Counted from the stretch's first letter, positions 1 to 10,675 are shown. The stretch: 64,000 nt of DNA from Dyella sp. AtDHG13 (GCF_003201105.1 NZ_QICJ01000010.1:62001-126000), one strand, 5' to 3'. The notes: generated by a model not told the origin, from the letters alone. A program made the numbers and translations.

Positions 1-2176
1 TGGCGCCATCGCGGAATCGTTCAAGCCGTTCGCTGGTCGATGCCTCCACCGACAGGCTGCGATGCCGCGCTTCGTAGTCGACCGGTGCGCGGTTGTCCGG
101 ATCCACCAGCGACAGATCCCAGTAGTCGCATCCCTGATAGAGATCGGGCACGCCCGGCAAAGTGTGGCGCAAGGTCACGCTGACCAGTCCGTTGAGCGCA
201 CCGGCCGTATCCAGCTCGCGCGCCAGGCGATGCACGTCGTGCCGCACGTCGGCCAGCTCGTTCGCGTCGAACAGTCGCCGCACCAGTTCGGTCGCGGCAC
301 TTTCATAGGCTACCTGCGGGGACGTCCAATGCGTGTGCAGGCGTGCTTCACGCAGCGCCTTGATCCACCAGCGCTGGATACGCTCTTTATAGGCGGCTTC
401 GCCGTCGCTGGCGGCATCCAGCGGCCACGCGCCGACCACGGTCTGCAGCAGCATCGCCAGGTCGCCTTTTGCCAGCACGGGCGCTGTTGCGTGGAGGCGC
501 GGCATCCAGCGCGCCAGTGCGTTCGTCCAGCGCGCGGGCATTTCGCTGAGCGCGGCGAGACGCGCACGCACGTCCTCGCCGCGCTTGTGGTCGTGCGTGG
601 CGGTGGCGGTCAGTGCGCGCGGCGCGATGGTGGCGCGCTGCTCCATGTCGTGATGGAAGCTGTCCGCGTCCATCGCGAAGCGCGCAGGGTCGCTGCCCAC
701 CTCGTTGCGCGACAGCCACACGCCATAGCGATAGAAGGCCGTGTCCTCCACCGCCTTGGCCGCGAGCGGCGCGGATAACTGCTCGAAGCGGCGACGCGCC
801 TGCGCAACCCGTTCGGACGGCATTGCGTCGCCTTCGCCACGCCCAAGCAGCAGCGAGCGCAACCAGTGGCGCAGATCGGCGCCATCCGGATGGCCATGAA
901 CATCGGCCGCATCGAACGCCTGCGCCAGCATCCGGGCGTCCTGCGTGGACGGCGCCGCACCCACGGTATAGCTGCGATAGACCGGCAGCTCGGCCAGCAC
1001 GTCGGCGCAGGCGCGTTCCAGCGCGGCGGGCGTGTAGTCGCCATGCTCCGGCGCCGATGCAAGGCAGTCCTGCAGGGCGCGCATGCAGCGGGTGAAATCG
1101 GCATGCAGGCCGCGATGCAGCCATTGCCGCCGGGCAAGCCGTTCCTCCAGCATGAACGATGTGGTTCGGCCGCTCAGCGAGCGCCAGCTGCGTCTGAGCG
1201 CAGGTGCGGACAAGGGGTCGTGCAGCACGGCGCCGATGCGATCCATCATCTCGTAGCCCGTGGTGCCGTCCGTGGGCCAATCCGTCGGCAGCTGCTCGTC
1301 GCCGCGCAGGATCTTTTCGACATGGAGGCTCGGGCGCATCGCATCCGCGCGCGGGGCCACGGCGGCATCCATCGCCTCGCGCAATCGCGAGAGATAGGCA
1401 CGCGGATCGGCAAGGCCATCCACGTGGTCGATGCGCAGGCCATCGACAAGGCCCTCGGCCAGCCAGCGCAGCGGCAGCGCGTGCACGGCGTCGAACGCCT
1501 CATCGCAGGTCATGTCGAGCGCGACGAGGCCGTCGATGTCGAAGAAGCGCCGATAGTTCACCGCATCGCTGCTGCTGCGCCACCAGGCGAGGCGATACGG
1601 TTGCCGGCACAGCAGCTGCCGCAGGGCGGCGGCGTTTGCGCATGCTTCCGGAGGCGTGTCGTGCATGGCCAGCGGCAGCGTCCAGTCGTCGTGCACCAGC
1701 AGGGTTTCGCCGTCGCGTGGTTCGACGCGCAGTTCGCCCCGCGCAAGTACCTCGCTCAGCGGTGCGGTGAGCCAGGGCAGCCACACGCGGCCCGGCGAGG
1801 CGGGCGAGTCCCAGTCGATATCGAAATGGCGCGCGTAACGGCTGTGGCGTCCATGGCGCAGCACATCCCACCACCACGGGTTGCGCGCATCGGCGGCCAT
1901 GTGGTTGGGCACGATGTCGAGGATGGCGCCCATGCCGTGATCGCGCAGCGCGGCGCCCAGCGCGCGCAGGCCGGCTTCGCCGCCGCGCTCCGGACACACC
2001 ACGCCGGGATCGATGACGTCATAGCCATGCGTGGAGCCCGGCCGCGCACGGGCAATAGGTGAGAGATACAGGTGGCTGACACCTAGGCGCTGGTAATAGG
2101 GCACCTGGGCGGCAGCGGCATGCAGGTCGAAGCCGGCGTGCAGTTGCAGCCGCACCGTGGCGCGCAGTTCAGGCAT
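1..2176 (-). CDS. treY: Maltooligosyltrehalose synthase, 3' end off window
   Basis: A GH13 enzyme that isomerises the reducing-end glucose of malto-oligosaccharides to an alpha,alpha-1,1 linkage, giving maltooligosyltrehalose for TreZ. The ATG at 2176 lies just inside the end of malQ (8-base overlap), so translation is probably coupled. The N-terminus has the typical start of the family (VRLQLHAGF, residues 8-16) followed by YYQRLGVSHLYLSPI and GSTHGYDVIDP. The nucleophile region reads LRIDHVDGLADP with the Asp near residue 250. Near the window edge the protein reads DYWDLSLVDPDNR, a motif typical of the C-terminal part of TreY. The frame is open through base 2; 725 codons are visible and the last part is outside the window. 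It is the last visible gene of the glgA-glgB-treZ-malQ-treY operon. Confidence 0.93.
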   Translation of the reverse strand, partial: MPELRATVRLQLHAGFDLHAAAAQVPYYQRLGVSHLYLSPIARARPGSTHGYDVIDPGVVCPERGGEAGLRALGAALRDHGMGAILDIVPNHMAADARNPWWWDVLRHGRHSRYARHFDIDWDSPASPGRVWLPWLTAPLSEVLARGELRVEPRDGETLLVHDDWTLPLAMHDTPPEACANAAALRQLLCRQPYRLAWWRSSSDAVNYRRFFDIDGLVALDMTCDEAFDAVHALPLRWLAEGLVDGLRIDHVDGLADPRAYLSRLREAMDAAVAPRADAMRPSLHVEKILRGDEQLPTDWPTDGTTGYEMMDRIGAVLHDPLSAPALRRSWRSLSGRTTSFMLEERLARRQWLHRGLHADFTRCMRALQDCLASAPEHGDYTPAALERACADVLAELPVYRSYTVGAAPSTQDARMLAQAFDAADVHGHPDGADLRHWLRSLLLGRGEGDAMPSERVAQARRRFEQLSAPLAAKAVEDTAFYRYGVWLSRNEVGSDPARFAMDADSFHHDMEQRATIAPRALTATATHDHKRGEDVRARLAALSEMPARWTNALARWMPRLHATAPVLAKGDLAMLLQTVVGAWPLDAASDGEAAYKERIQRWWIKALREARLHTHWTSPQVAYESAATELVRRLFDANELADVRHDVHRLARELDTAGALNGLVSVTLRHTLPGVPDLYQGCDYWDLSLVDPDNRAPVDYEARHRSLSVEASTSERLERFRDGA

Positions 2177-4121
2177 GCGCGACCGCCTTGCGCTGGCGCG
2201 CCACCAGGCGCAACGAGGCGGCAAGTCGCGGGCGTCGCCAGTTCAGGCGGCGTCGCCAGTTGGGATGCTGGTGATGCAGCGTGCCCGGCAGGTTGGGTTG
2301 TTCGCGCTCGCCGAGCAGGTCTTCCAGCGGAAACAGGGCCAGCGGCGACGGGCTCGCCGCGACGGCGCGCAACGCGGCCTGCCGTGGCGTGCGTGCACGG
2401 AAGCGCGCCAGCATGCGATCGAGCTGGGCGATGTCCGCGGCGCGGCGCGATTTCGCGATGATCCGCTGCGGCTCGGGCCACTGCTGGATGCGCGACAACT
2501 GCTCGATATCGCATCCTTCCCGCCAGCCTTCCAGCGGCGGCAGGTCATGCGTGCTGCTCATGGCGACGGCATCGCTGCGCCAGCGCGACGGGTCGAGAAA
2601 GCGCCCCGGCGCATCGCGGCAGAACGGCAGCACGTCCATGCCCATGACGCCGCTGGCCGCCAGCGTGGCGCGCAGGTCGGGCGGCACGGTGCCCAGGTCC
2701 TCGCCGATCACCACGGCATGGCGCAGCCACGATTCCAGCGCGAGCAGGCCCAGCAGGTCGTGAAGCGGATAACGCACATAGCCGCCCTCGCGCGGCGAGC
2801 GACCCTCCGGCACCAACCAGACACGGGCCCAGCCCAGGATGTGGTCGATGCGCAGGCCGCCGCCGCGGCTCATCATCCGCGCGAGCAGATCGCGGATGGG
2901 CTGGTAGCCGCAACGTCGCAGTGCATGGGGCGCATAGGCGGCCAAACCCCAATCCTGGCCGTCGGGGTTGAAGGCATCGGGCGGTGCGCCCAGGCGCGCG
3001 CCGCTCACCACCAGATGCCGGTGCTGCCACGCCTCGCTGCCGGAAGGAGAGAAGCCGGCGGCAAGATCCCAGATCAGGCCGATCGCCTGGCCTTGCTCGC
3101 GCAGCCGGCGCTGCGTGTCGTCCCAGCATGCCGCGGTCAGCCACTGCGCGAAGCATTCCAGTTGCACGTCTTCGGCGTGCTCGCGCGCGAGGGCATCGAG
3201 ATCGCCATGCAGATGGTGGCGCCATCGGCGCCAGTCGGTCGATTCGCCGCGCTCGCGCGCCTGGCGCTGCCTCACCACGAAGGCGGCGTGACGCGTCAGT
3301 GCCGGGCCACGGCGCTGCACGAAGAAATCCAGCTGACGGCGTATGTGCGCGGCGCGTCCCCAGCGCGTGAACAGGCTCTTCCACACCGACTGGCGCATCC
3401 GGTCCTGCGCGATCCAGTCGATCCGCGGCCGGCGCTCTTCGCGTGCCCAGGCCGCGGTCTGGCCGCTGTGTTCGAGCGCATCCTGGAACGCCTCGTTGCC
3501 GGTGATCTGGTACGGAGCCACCTGCAAGGTGTCGAGCCAGGCGCGATGCGAAGGCGAGTACGGGCTGAAATGAGCATCGATGGGCCCGTGCGCGTGCAGC
3601 GGGCTCAAGGCCACGGCGCTGCCGCCGGCCTCCGACACGCGCTGCCCGAGTTCGCACGCGGCGAGGCTGCCGCCCAGGCCGCCGTTGCCGTCGCTGCGCA
3701 AGCCGTAGACCTGCACGGCCACGCCCCAGCTTCGCGGTGCGTCGCAACCGGTGAGATCGGCGACGCTCCGGCAGCGCAACGGCGCGACGGCCAGCTGGCG
3801 ATCCGCGCGACCCGGCATCGCCTGTGCGTAGTAGCCGGGTTGTTCCGGCGCCAGCGCGCGGCCATGCGTGTCCGTGATCAGCGGCACCTCGCGTCCGCTC
3901 TGCAGGTCGAACAACGATGTCGTGCTGGATGCGTCATCCAGCGGCATGCCCGCGCGCACGACATCGAGTCCTGCCGGCGCCTCCGCATCGTGATCCGCGA
4001 GCAGGTCCAGCAAGGCGGCCACGGTGTCGTCCGCCAGGGTACGCGCCGTGCCCTGGGCATCGACCCAATGCACTTCGATGCCCGCTTTCCGGGCGCGGCT
4101 GTGCAGCGTGTCTGCCGTCAT
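2169..4121 (-). CDS. malQ: 4-alpha-glucanotransferase (amylomaltase)
   Basis: A GH77 enzyme, 650 residues, that transfers alpha-1,4-glucan segments between malto-oligosaccharides and releases glucose; cytoplasmic. The catalytic signatures are visible: Asp near residue 426 in LRIDHILGWARVW, Glu near 474 in VVIGEDLGTVPPDLR, and the later Asp in SSTHDLPPLEGW. The ATG at 4121 overlaps the TGA of treZ as ATGA, which fixes the start; the reading frame is open 50 codons further upstream, but that part is inside treZ and out of character. In this operon it would recycle short oligosaccharides left by TreY/TreZ back to substrates long enough for them. The length is near the upper end for GH77, as in proteobacterial MalQ with an N-terminal extension. 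Confidence 0.93.
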   Translation of the reverse strand: MTADTLHSRARKAGIEVHWVDAQGTARTLADDTVAALLDLLADHDAEAPAGLDVVRAGMPLDDASSTTSLFDLQSGREVPLITDTHGRALAPEQPGYYAQAMPGRADRQLAVAPLRCRSVADLTGCDAPRSWGVAVQVYGLRSDGNGGLGGSLAACELGQRVSEAGGSAVALSPLHAHGPIDAHFSPYSPSHRAWLDTLQVAPYQITGNEAFQDALEHSGQTAAWAREERRPRIDWIAQDRMRQSVWKSLFTRWGRAAHIRRQLDFFVQRRGPALTRHAAFVVRQRQARERGESTDWRRWRHHLHGDLDALAREHAEDVQLECFAQWLTAACWDDTQRRLREQGQAIGLIWDLAAGFSPSGSEAWQHRHLVVSGARLGAPPDAFNPDGQDWGLAAYAPHALRRCGYQPIRDLLARMMSRGGGLRIDHILGWARVWLVPEGRSPREGGYVRYPLHDLLGLLALESWLRHAVVIGEDLGTVPPDLRATLAASGVMGMDVLPFCRDAPGRFLDPSRWRSDAVAMSSTHDLPPLEGWREGCDIEQLSRIQQWPEPQRIIAKSRRAADIAQLDRMLARFRARTPRQAALRAVAASPSPLALFPLEDLLGEREQPNLPGTLHHQHPNWRRRLNWRRPRLAASLRLVARQRKAVAHA

Positions 4122-5860
4122 GGGGAGGGCTCGTGCCAGGCGGCGAGGCTGGCCGGCGGCAGCGTTTCGGTGTCCTCGCTCACGCGCGCCGCTTCCAGGT
4201 GCACGCGGGTGGCGGAGCCGCCAGGATGGAAACGCAGCGCCTGCTCGCCGGCATTGAACGCCAGCGTCCACACGGAACCATCGCCAAGCCGCCAGCGTGC
4301 CGCCAGGGCGCGCGCGCCGAGGATGTCCGCGCCCAGCGCGCGGCTGTCGGCAAGCGCGGGCACCAGATGCTGCATGCGCAGCTCCATCAGGTGGCGGAAC
4401 CAGCGACGCGTCGCCTGCGCATCGACGGTGTGCGCATCCGCGGGGCGCGAGGCCTCGAAGGTGGACAGCGCATTGGGGTCGGGTATCGCCGCGCGCCGCT
4501 CAGGGTCGGCAAAGCCCGAGAACGCGGCGAACTCGTTGCGCCGCCCGTCGCGCACCATGGCGGCGAGTTCGTCGTGGTAATCGGTGAAGTAGTAGAAGGG
4601 CGTGGCGCAGCCCCATTCGTCGCCCATGAAGAACAGCGGAACCATCGGGCAGAGCGCCACCAGCGCCATCGCCGCGCGCCAGCGGTCGCGGTCGATCAGC
4701 GCGATCAGCCGCTCGCCGAAAGGGCGGTTGCCGATCTGGTCGTGATTCTGCAGGAACAGCACGAACGCCGTGGGTGGAAGCCCGCCGCTGGGCTGGCCGC
4801 GCCGCCGGCCATGGCGGTCGCGCTGGCCCTGGAAGGCGAAGCCTTCGCCCAGCACGCGCACCAGTTGCGTCAACGGGCGCCGCGCGAAGTGGGCGTAGTA
4901 GCCCTCGTGCTCGCCGGTCAGCAGCACGTGCAGGGCGTTGTGGCCGTCGTCGTTCCATTGCGCGGTGTAGGGCGCGGGCAGCAGGCGCGCGTCGTTGTTC
5001 TCGTTCTCCAGCACCAGGTGCACATGCCGGCCGGATGGCACGCGGCAGCGAATCTCGTCGGCCAATTGCAGCAGGAACGACGCCGGGCGAATGGCGTGCA
5101 CGGCGTCCAGGCGCAGGCCGTCCATGCGGTATTCGAGCAGCCACATCAGCGCGTTGTCGATGTAGAACCGCCGCACGCTGGCCTGACGGAAATCGATGGC
5201 GTCGCCCCAGGGCGTGCGCAGGTCGCTGCGGAAGAAGCGCGGCGCGTAACGCGGCAGCGCGTTGCCGCTGGGTCCCAGGTGGTTGTAGACCACGTCCAGC
5301 AGCACCATCAGGCCCAGCGCATGCGCCGCATCCACCAGCGCCTTGAGTTGCTCGGGCGTGCCGTAGCTGGCTTCGGGCGCATAGGGCAGCACGCCGTCGT
5401 AGCCCCAGTTGCGCTGGCCGGGAAACTCGCCGACCGGCATCAGTTCGATCGCCGTGTAGCCGGCGTCGCGCCATTCCGGCAGGCGTTGCCGCACGGCGTC
5501 GAAGCCGCCCAGCGCGCCGACGTGCACCTCGCATATTACGGCCTCGTGCCAGGGCCGGCCTTGCCAATCGTCGTGTTGCCAGCGGTAACCCTGTGGATCG
5601 ACCACGACGCTGGGGCCATCCACGTCGCCTTGCTGCGCGCGCGAGGCGGGATCGGGAACTTCGACGCCATCGACGCGGAAGCGATACGCCGTTCCCGCGC
5701 GCGCGTCCGTCCGGCACGCATGCACGCCATGGCCGATGGCGCGCATGGAACCCACGTCGTTGCCGGTGACGAGCATGACCTCGCCGGCAGCCGGCGCCCA
5801 CAGGCGAAATTCCACATGGCCATCGGACAGCGGCGCGGCGCCCCAGCATGCCCTGGCCAT
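4118..5860 (-). CDS. treZ: Malto-oligosyltrehalose trehalohydrolase
   Basis: A GH13 enzyme, 580 residues, that cleaves maltooligosyltrehalose to free trehalose plus a shortened glucan; it is the partner of TreY. The protein begins with an N-terminal CBM48/E-set domain (VEFRLWAPAAGEVMLV). Its (beta/alpha)8 barrel follows, with VVYNHLGPSGN, the nucleophile Asp near residue 252 in DGLRLDAVHAI, and the acid/base Glu near 285 in HLVLENENNDAR. The later FLQNHDQIGNRPFGER carries the third carboxylate. The ATG at 5860 shares one base with the TGA of glgB (TGATG). The C-terminal domain is a normal GH13 beta-sandwich. The alternative call, glycogen debranching enzyme GlgX, is less likely given the ENENND signature and the adjacent treY. 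Confidence 0.93.
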   Translation of the reverse strand: MARACWGAAPLSDGHVEFRLWAPAAGEVMLVTGNDVGSMRAIGHGVHACRTDARAGTAYRFRVDGVEVPDPASRAQQGDVDGPSVVVDPQGYRWQHDDWQGRPWHEAVICEVHVGALGGFDAVRQRLPEWRDAGYTAIELMPVGEFPGQRNWGYDGVLPYAPEASYGTPEQLKALVDAAHALGLMVLLDVVYNHLGPSGNALPRYAPRFFRSDLRTPWGDAIDFRQASVRRFYIDNALMWLLEYRMDGLRLDAVHAIRPASFLLQLADEIRCRVPSGRHVHLVLENENNDARLLPAPYTAQWNDDGHNALHVLLTGEHEGYYAHFARRPLTQLVRVLGEGFAFQGQRDRHGRRRGQPSGGLPPTAFVLFLQNHDQIGNRPFGERLIALIDRDRWRAAMALVALCPMVPLFFMGDEWGCATPFYYFTDYHDELAAMVRDGRRNEFAAFSGFADPERRAAIPDPNALSTFEASRPADAHTVDAQATRRWFRHLMELRMQHLVPALADSRALGADILGARALAARWRLGDGSVWTLAFNAGEQALRFHPGGSATRVHLEAARVSEDTETLPPASLAAWHEPSP

Positions 5861-8070
5861 CAGGCGTCCTCCGCGCGCAGAATCAGGGTGGAAAGCGGCG
5901 GCAGCAGCAAGGCCAGCGATTGCCCGTGGCCATGCAGCGGTTGCGGCCCGGTGTGCACGATGCCGCCGTTGCCGAGGTTGGAGCCGCCGTAGAAGGCGCT
6001 GTCGGTATTGCACAGCTCGCGCCAGCGGCCGGCTTCGGGCACGCCCAGGCGATAGTCCATGCGCGGCTCCGGCGTGAAATTGCTCACCACCAGCACGGGC
6101 GGCGCGCCGTCTTTTCCGTGACGCACGAAGGCGTACACCGATTGCAGATGGTCGTCGGCCACGATCCATTGGAACGCTTCGGCGGCGTCGTCTGCCTCGT
6201 GGAGCGCGGGCTCGTTGACCAGCACGCGATTGAGATCGGCCACCAGCTGGCGCACGCCCTCGTGCATGGGGTCGTCGCGCAGCCGCCAGTCCAGCGTGTC
6301 GTCGTGGTTCCATTCGTTCCACGCCGCCAGTTCGCCGCCCATGAACAGCAGCTTCTTGCCTGGGTGCCCCCACATGAAGCCGTAATAGGCGCGCAGGTTG
6401 GCGAAGCGCTGCCAGCGGTCGCCGGGCATGCGCTGCAGCAGCGAGCCCTTGCCGTGAACCACTTCGTCATGGGAAAGCGGCAGGATGAAGCGCTCGCTGT
6501 GCGCGTACGTCATGCCAAAGGTCATGTCGTGATGGTGGAAGCGCCGGTGGATCGGGTCGCGCTGCATGTAGTGCAGCGTGTCGTGCATCCACCCCATGTT
6601 CCACTTGTGGCTGAAGCCGAGCCCGCCGTGCTCCGCCGGCGCGGTCACGCCGGCCCACGCGGTGGATTCCTCGGCGATGACGAGTGCGCCGGGGTAGTGC
6701 TCGTTCACCCTTCGGTTCAGTTCCCGCAGCAGGCCGATGGCCTCGAAGTTCTCCCTGCCGCCGAGATGATTGGGCACCCACTGGCCATCGTCGCGGCTGT
6801 AGTCGCGATAGAGCATGCTCGCCACCGCGTCGATGCGCAGGCCATCCACGTGGAAACGCTCCAGCCAGGTCAGCGCGCTGCCGATCAGGTACTGCGCCAC
6901 CTCGCGGCGGCCGTAGTTGTAGATCAGCGTGTGCCAGTCATGATGAAAGCCCTCGCGCGGGTCGGCGTGCTCGTACAGCGCCGTGCCGTCGAAACGCACC
7001 AGCCCATGCGCATCGTCGGGAAAATGCGCGCCCACCCAATCCACGATCACGCCGATGCCGGCCACGTGGCAGGTGTCCACGAAGCGCGCGAAGGCGGCCG
7101 GGCTGCCCAGCCGCGAGGTGGGCGCATACATGCCCAACGGCTGATAGCCCCAGGAGCCGCCAAAGGGATGCTCGCTCACCGGCAACAGCTCGATGTGGGT
7201 GAAGCCAAGCTCCTGCACGTAGGGCACCAGCGTATCGGCGAGCGCATTCCAGTCCGTATCGCGGCCAACCGCATGCTGCCAGGAAGGCGCATGCACTTCG
7301 TAGATGGAAATGGGTGCTGCCGGGCCCTGGCTTTGCTGTCGGCGCGCCATCCAGTGCGTGTCGTGCCATTTGATGCGCGAGGGATCGGCCACCACCGATG
7401 CCGAGGCAGGCGGCCGCTCCATCTGCTGGGCGTACGGGTCGGCCTTGAGCGGCAGCAGGTGTCCGCGGCGATCGAGCAGCTCGTACTTGTAGCGGGCGCC
7501 GGTTTCGACGCCGGGCACGAAGATCTCCCACACGCCGGCCTGGTGGCGCAGTCGCATCACATGCCGGCGGCCATCCCAGCCGTTGAAGTCGCCGACCACG
7601 GAAACGCGCTTCGCGTTGGGCGCCCACACCGCGAACCGCACGCCATCGACGCCCTCGATCGACATCACGTGGGCGCCGAGTACCTGTTCGGGATGAATCA
7701 GCTGGCCCTGATGAAACGCCTGCAACGTCGCGTCATCGAGCAGGGTAGGGAAGGCGTAGGCGTCGCGGCAGCGCTGCATGTGCCCGGGCCATTGCACGCG
7801 CAGCACGTAGTGCCCCGGCGGATGCGTGCCTTCCGCCACGAAGATGCCGGGGGGACGTTCGCGCGCCGTCGCCCATTCGCTGCCGTCCTGGCATTCGACG
7901 ATGACCTTGCGCGCGCCGGGCAGGCATGCGCGCACCACCCAGCGGTCGCCATGCCGGTGCGGACCCAGCCAGGCGAACGGATCGGTGTGTTGGCCTTCGG
8001 CCAGGTGGGCCAGTTTCGACGCTTCGGTGCTCGCTTCGGATGTCATGGCGGTTGCGGAGCCCAACGCCAT
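5860..8070 (-). CDS. glgB: 1,4-alpha-glucan branching enzyme
   Basis: A GH13 branching enzyme, 736 residues, that introduces alpha-1,6 branches into glycogen. The domain order is an N-terminal N1 module (residues ~20-115), CBM48 ([21 protein letters not shown], beginning near 150), the catalytic barrel, and a C-terminal beta domain. Catalytic residues are Asp near 414 ([13 protein letters not shown]), Glu near 467 (VIAEESTAW) and Asp near 535 ([12 protein letters not shown]). The ATG at 8070 lies two bases after the glgA stop. An ATG at 8046 is an alternative start, 24 bases in, but gives no better ribosome site. It forms the glycogen-synthesis pair with glgA; no glgC is visible in the window. 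Confidence 0.95.
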   Translation of the reverse strand: MALGSATAMTSEASTEASKLAHLAEGQHTDPFAWLGPHRHGDRWVVRACLPGARKVIVECQDGSEWATARERPPGIFVAEGTHPPGHYVLRVQWPGHMQRCRDAYAFPTLLDDATLQAFHQGQLIHPEQVLGAHVMSIEGVDGVRFAVWAPNAKRVSVVGDFNGWDGRRHVMRLRHQAGVWEIFVPGVETGARYKYELLDRRGHLLPLKADPYAQQMERPPASASVVADPSRIKWHDTHWMARRQQSQGPAAPISIYEVHAPSWQHAVGRDTDWNALADTLVPYVQELGFTHIELLPVSEHPFGGSWGYQPLGMYAPTSRLGSPAAFARFVDTCHVAGIGVIVDWVGAHFPDDAHGLVRFDGTALYEHADPREGFHHDWHTLIYNYGRREVAQYLIGSALTWLERFHVDGLRIDAVASMLYRDYSRDDGQWVPNHLGGRENFEAIGLLRELNRRVNEHYPGALVIAEESTAWAGVTAPAEHGGLGFSHKWNMGWMHDTLHYMQRDPIHRRFHHHDMTFGMTYAHSERFILPLSHDEVVHGKGSLLQRMPGDRWQRFANLRAYYGFMWGHPGKKLLFMGGELAAWNEWNHDDTLDWRLRDDPMHEGVRQLVADLNRVLVNEPALHEADDAAEAFQWIVADDHLQSVYAFVRHGKDGAPPVLVVSNFTPEPRMDYRLGVPEAGRWRELCNTDSAFYGGSNLGNGGIVHTGPQPLHGHGQSLALLLPPLSTLILRAEDA

Positions 8071-8072
8071 GG

Positions 8073-9596
8073 TCAGGCCGCCGCCGGTTGCGCCATGGCC
8101 CTTCCGTACAACGCGCTGTACTTCCGCGCCGAGTGCTCCCAGCCGTGCTTGAGCGCCATCGCGGCGTGGCGCATGGCGCTCATCAGCTCCGGCTCGTCAT
8201 GGATGCGGAAGGCGCGCGCCAATGCCTTGCGCAGCTCCGATGCGCACGAGTCGGCAAACAGCAGGCCGGTGACGCCATCCTCGATGGTGTCGACCAAGCC
8301 GCCCGTGGCGTGCGCAATCGGCAGGCTGCCATAGGCCTGGGCGTACATCTGGCTGAGGCCGCAGGGTTCGAAACGCGAAGGCATCAGCAGGAAATCGGAA
8401 CCGGCGAACATGCGTCGCGCCACCGCCTCGGTAAAGCCGATATGGGCCGCGATGCGTCCGGGGAAGCGCCGCGCCAGCCGCCGCACGGCCGCTTCCATGT
8501 CCGCGTCGCCGCAGCCGATCAAGGCGAGCTGGCCGCCGGCGCGCACGATCTGCGCGCCCACCTCGCACACCAGGTCGATGCCCTTTTGCGCCACCATGCG
8601 CGCCACGAAGGCAAACAGCGGACCCTTGTGTGGCTCCAGTCCCATCTCGGCGCACAGCGCCAGGCGCGCGAGTCGGCGAATGCTGTCGGGGTCGCGATCC
8701 GGGGCGAGCGGAAGCGCGGGGTCGCGCTCGATGTTCCAGCTGTCGTCGATGCCATTGACGATGCCCACCAGCCGGCCCTGCGACGCGCGACGATGCAGCA
8801 TGGCGTGCATGCCCATGCCTTGCGACGCCTGCGTGATCTGCTGCGCGTAATGCCCGCTCACCGTGGTGAGCATGTCGGCCTGCAGCAGGCCCGCGCGCAG
8901 GAACGAAAGCTGGCCGTGGTAATCCGCATCGCCCGCCCAGGACGGAATGCCCAGGCTTTCCTTGAGTTCCAGCGGAAACAGGCCCTGGTGCGCCAGGTTG
9001 TGAATGGTCAGCAGGCAGGGCGTGGCGTAGCCGTGCCAGCGCAGGTAGGACGGCGCCAGCGCGGTGGGCCAATCGTTGAGATGCAGCAGGTCAGGGCGCC
9101 AGCCCAGCCCGGCGCTGCCCGCGCCGATCTGCGCCGCGGCCATGGACAGCAGCGCGAAGCGCACGGCGTTGTCGCCCCAGTCTTCGCCGCTGGGAGACAG
9201 GTAAGGCGAGCCCACGCGCTCGAACAAGGATGTTTCCCGCACCACGTAGATGCCCAGGCCATCCTCCGTGCAACCGCGGCCGATGCGCGCGGCCGGCAGG
9301 CCCGCGACCGGGCGCGTCCAGCCTTCCCAGCGCAGGCCGCGGATATTTTCCAGCACCGACGGATATCCCGGGACCAGCACGCGCACGTCGTGCCAGCGGG
9401 ACAGCGCGCGCGGCAGCGCGGCGGCGACGTCGCCAAGTCCGCCCGTCTTGACGAAGTCGGCGATTTCCGTGGTGACGAAAAGCGCGGACGAGCCACCGCG
9501 ACGCACGTCGGCGATGGGGCTGGCGCGAAGCGCCGGGCTTCGCCGCGCGGCGCTCCGGTCGGGTCGCGTGGAACGCGTGAGTAGGGCCTGTTTCAT
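8073..9596 (-). CDS. glgA: Glycogen synthase (ADP-glucose GT5)
   Basis: A GT5 glucosyltransferase, 507 residues, that extends glycogen from ADP-glucose. The KTGGL sugar-nucleotide motif begins at residue 50, inside [18 protein letters not shown]. The second Rossmann half contains [17 protein letters not shown] and the C-terminal acceptor/nucleotide region [18 protein letters not shown]. The first ~35 residues are a basic extension compared with most GlgA proteins, so translation might begin slightly later, but no better ATG is available before the core. It is the first gene of the minus-strand operon, and the promoter should lie in 9597-9964. Confidence 0.95.
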   Translation of the reverse strand: MKQALLTRSTRPDRSAARRSPALRASPIADVRRGGSSALFVTTEIADFVKTGGLGDVAAALPRALSRWHDVRVLVPGYPSVLENIRGLRWEGWTRPVAGLPAARIGRGCTEDGLGIYVVRETSLFERVGSPYLSPSGEDWGDNAVRFALLSMAAAQIGAGSAGLGWRPDLLHLNDWPTALAPSYLRWHGYATPCLLTIHNLAHQGLFPLELKESLGIPSWAGDADYHGQLSFLRAGLLQADMLTTVSGHYAQQITQASQGMGMHAMLHRRASQGRLVGIVNGIDDSWNIERDPALPLAPDRDPDSIRRLARLALCAEMGLEPHKGPLFAFVARMVAQKGIDLVCEVGAQIVRAGGQLALIGCGDADMEAAVRRLARRFPGRIAAHIGFTEAVARRMFAGSDFLLMPSRFEPCGLSQMYAQAYGSLPIAHATGGLVDTIEDGVTGLLFADSCASELRKALARAFRIHDEPELMSAMRHAAMALKHGWEHSARKYSALYGRAMAQPAAA

Positions 9597-9964
9597 CGAA
9601 GAGTTCTCGCGCCGGCAGTCGTGTCCTGCGGGCTGTCGGTGATTGCGTGGGCGAAACGCGATGCGGCTTTTGGCATGCAGCGCTGATGAGCCACGTTAGG
9701 AATCGGCGCATCAACGACGCGTCGAAAAGATGTACACGCATGGCGATTTCTTCGCCTTCGCCGAAGGCATCCGCGCGGCGCAGTGTCAACGCGAACGTGT
9801 CGCGAAGCGTGCGCCCTGGCGATGCGCATGCCGATGCTGGTCACGCGAGCGAAGCCTTTGCGCTGCCCGCATGAAGACGACATGACAGGCACGGCATATT
9901 CACATCTGCCTGACGCGGCCATGGCTGTAGTTCAGCGACAGCAACGGAACAACCCGGTGAAGGC
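9597..9964. promoter_or_regulatory. Divergent intergenic region, glgA / response regulator
   Basis: These 368 bases separate the divergent glgA operon and the response-regulator gene, so promoters for both should lie here. No convincing coding sequence was found: the open frames are short, overlap the genes' shadows and lack ribosome sites. I could not pick a confident -35/-10 pair or operator. On the plus strand GGTGAAGG stands just ahead of the ATG at 9965 and is a plausible ribosome site. Confidence 0.4.
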
Positions 9965-10675
9965 ATGGCAAGACCCAAACGCGGACCTGGCGCAGGCTCG
10001 GTGATCATGATCGACGACGACGAGGTCCTTGCGCGGGCTGCCGGCGATTACCTGGAGATACAGCAGTACAGCGTGGACTACGCGTATGACGGCATCACCG
10101 GATTCCATCTCGCCGGAAGCAATGAGTACGACGCCATCATCCTCGACGGCTCCATGCCGGGCATGGACGGCATCGAGGTATGCCGGCGCCTGCGGCGCGA
10201 GAACAAGAGCTCCGCGCCCATCCTCATGCTCACCGCCCGCTCCGATCTGGACGAGAAGGTGAAGGCGTTCGACGCCGGCGCCGACGACTACCTCTGCAAG
10301 CCTTTCGACCTGCGCGAGCTCAACGGGCGTCTCAAGGCCCTGATACGGCGCGCACGCCAGCGGGTGTCGCAGAACGTGCTGCGCGTGGCGGACCTGGAAT
10401 TCGACACCGGTACGCTGATCGTGCGCCGCGCCGGCCAGTCGATCACGCTCACGCCGGTCGCGCTGCGCATCCTGGAGGTGCTGATGCGCGAATCGCCCAA
10501 GCTGGTGACGCGCCAGCGCATCGAGCACGAGGTATGGGGCGAGAACCTGCCGGATTCGGATACCTTGCGATCCCACCTTTACGCACTTCGCTGCGCCATC
10601 GACAAGCCGTTCGGCCGGCCGCTGCTGCACACCATGGCCTCGTACGGCTATAGGCTTTGCGATCTGTCGAACTAG
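9965..10675 (+). CDS. OmpR-family response regulator, no adjacent kinase
   Basis: A 236-residue two-domain regulator. The receiver domain (residues ~13-125) has the acidic pocket IDDDE, the phospho-acceptor Asp61 (IILDGSMPGMDG), the LTAR switch threonine near 90 and the conserved Lys112 (DDYLCKPFD). A winged-helix DNA-binding domain (residues ~140-232) ends with SYGYRLCDL. No histidine kinase gene is next to it, so it is an orphan in this window; its partner and target genes cannot be told from the sequence. Its closest functional hint is position, between the glycogen operon and a small hydrophilic protein plus transketolase. Confidence 0.9.
   Translation: MARPKRGPGAGSVIMIDDDEVLARAAGDYLEIQQYSVDYAYDGITGFHLAGSNEYDAIILDGSMPGMDGIEVCRRLRRENKSSAPILMLTARSDLDEKVKAFDAGADDYLCKPFDLRELNGRLKALIRRARQRVSQNVLRVADLEFDTGTLIVRRAGQSITLTPVALRILEVLMRESPKLVTRQRIEHEVWGENLPDSDTLRSHLYALRCAIDKPFGRPLLHTMASYGYRLCDLSN

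Noticed and set aside
2157-9584. Long plus-strand open frames (2157-4580, 3917-5992, 5848-8334, 7926-9584) opposite the glycogen operon.
   Set aside because: They are shadows of well-recognised GH13/GH77/GT5 genes and have Arg/Ala/His-rich, domain-free translations.
9597-9964. Small open frames in the glgA/response regulator gap.
   Set aside because: They overlap neighbouring shadows, lack ribosome sites and have no recognisable composition.
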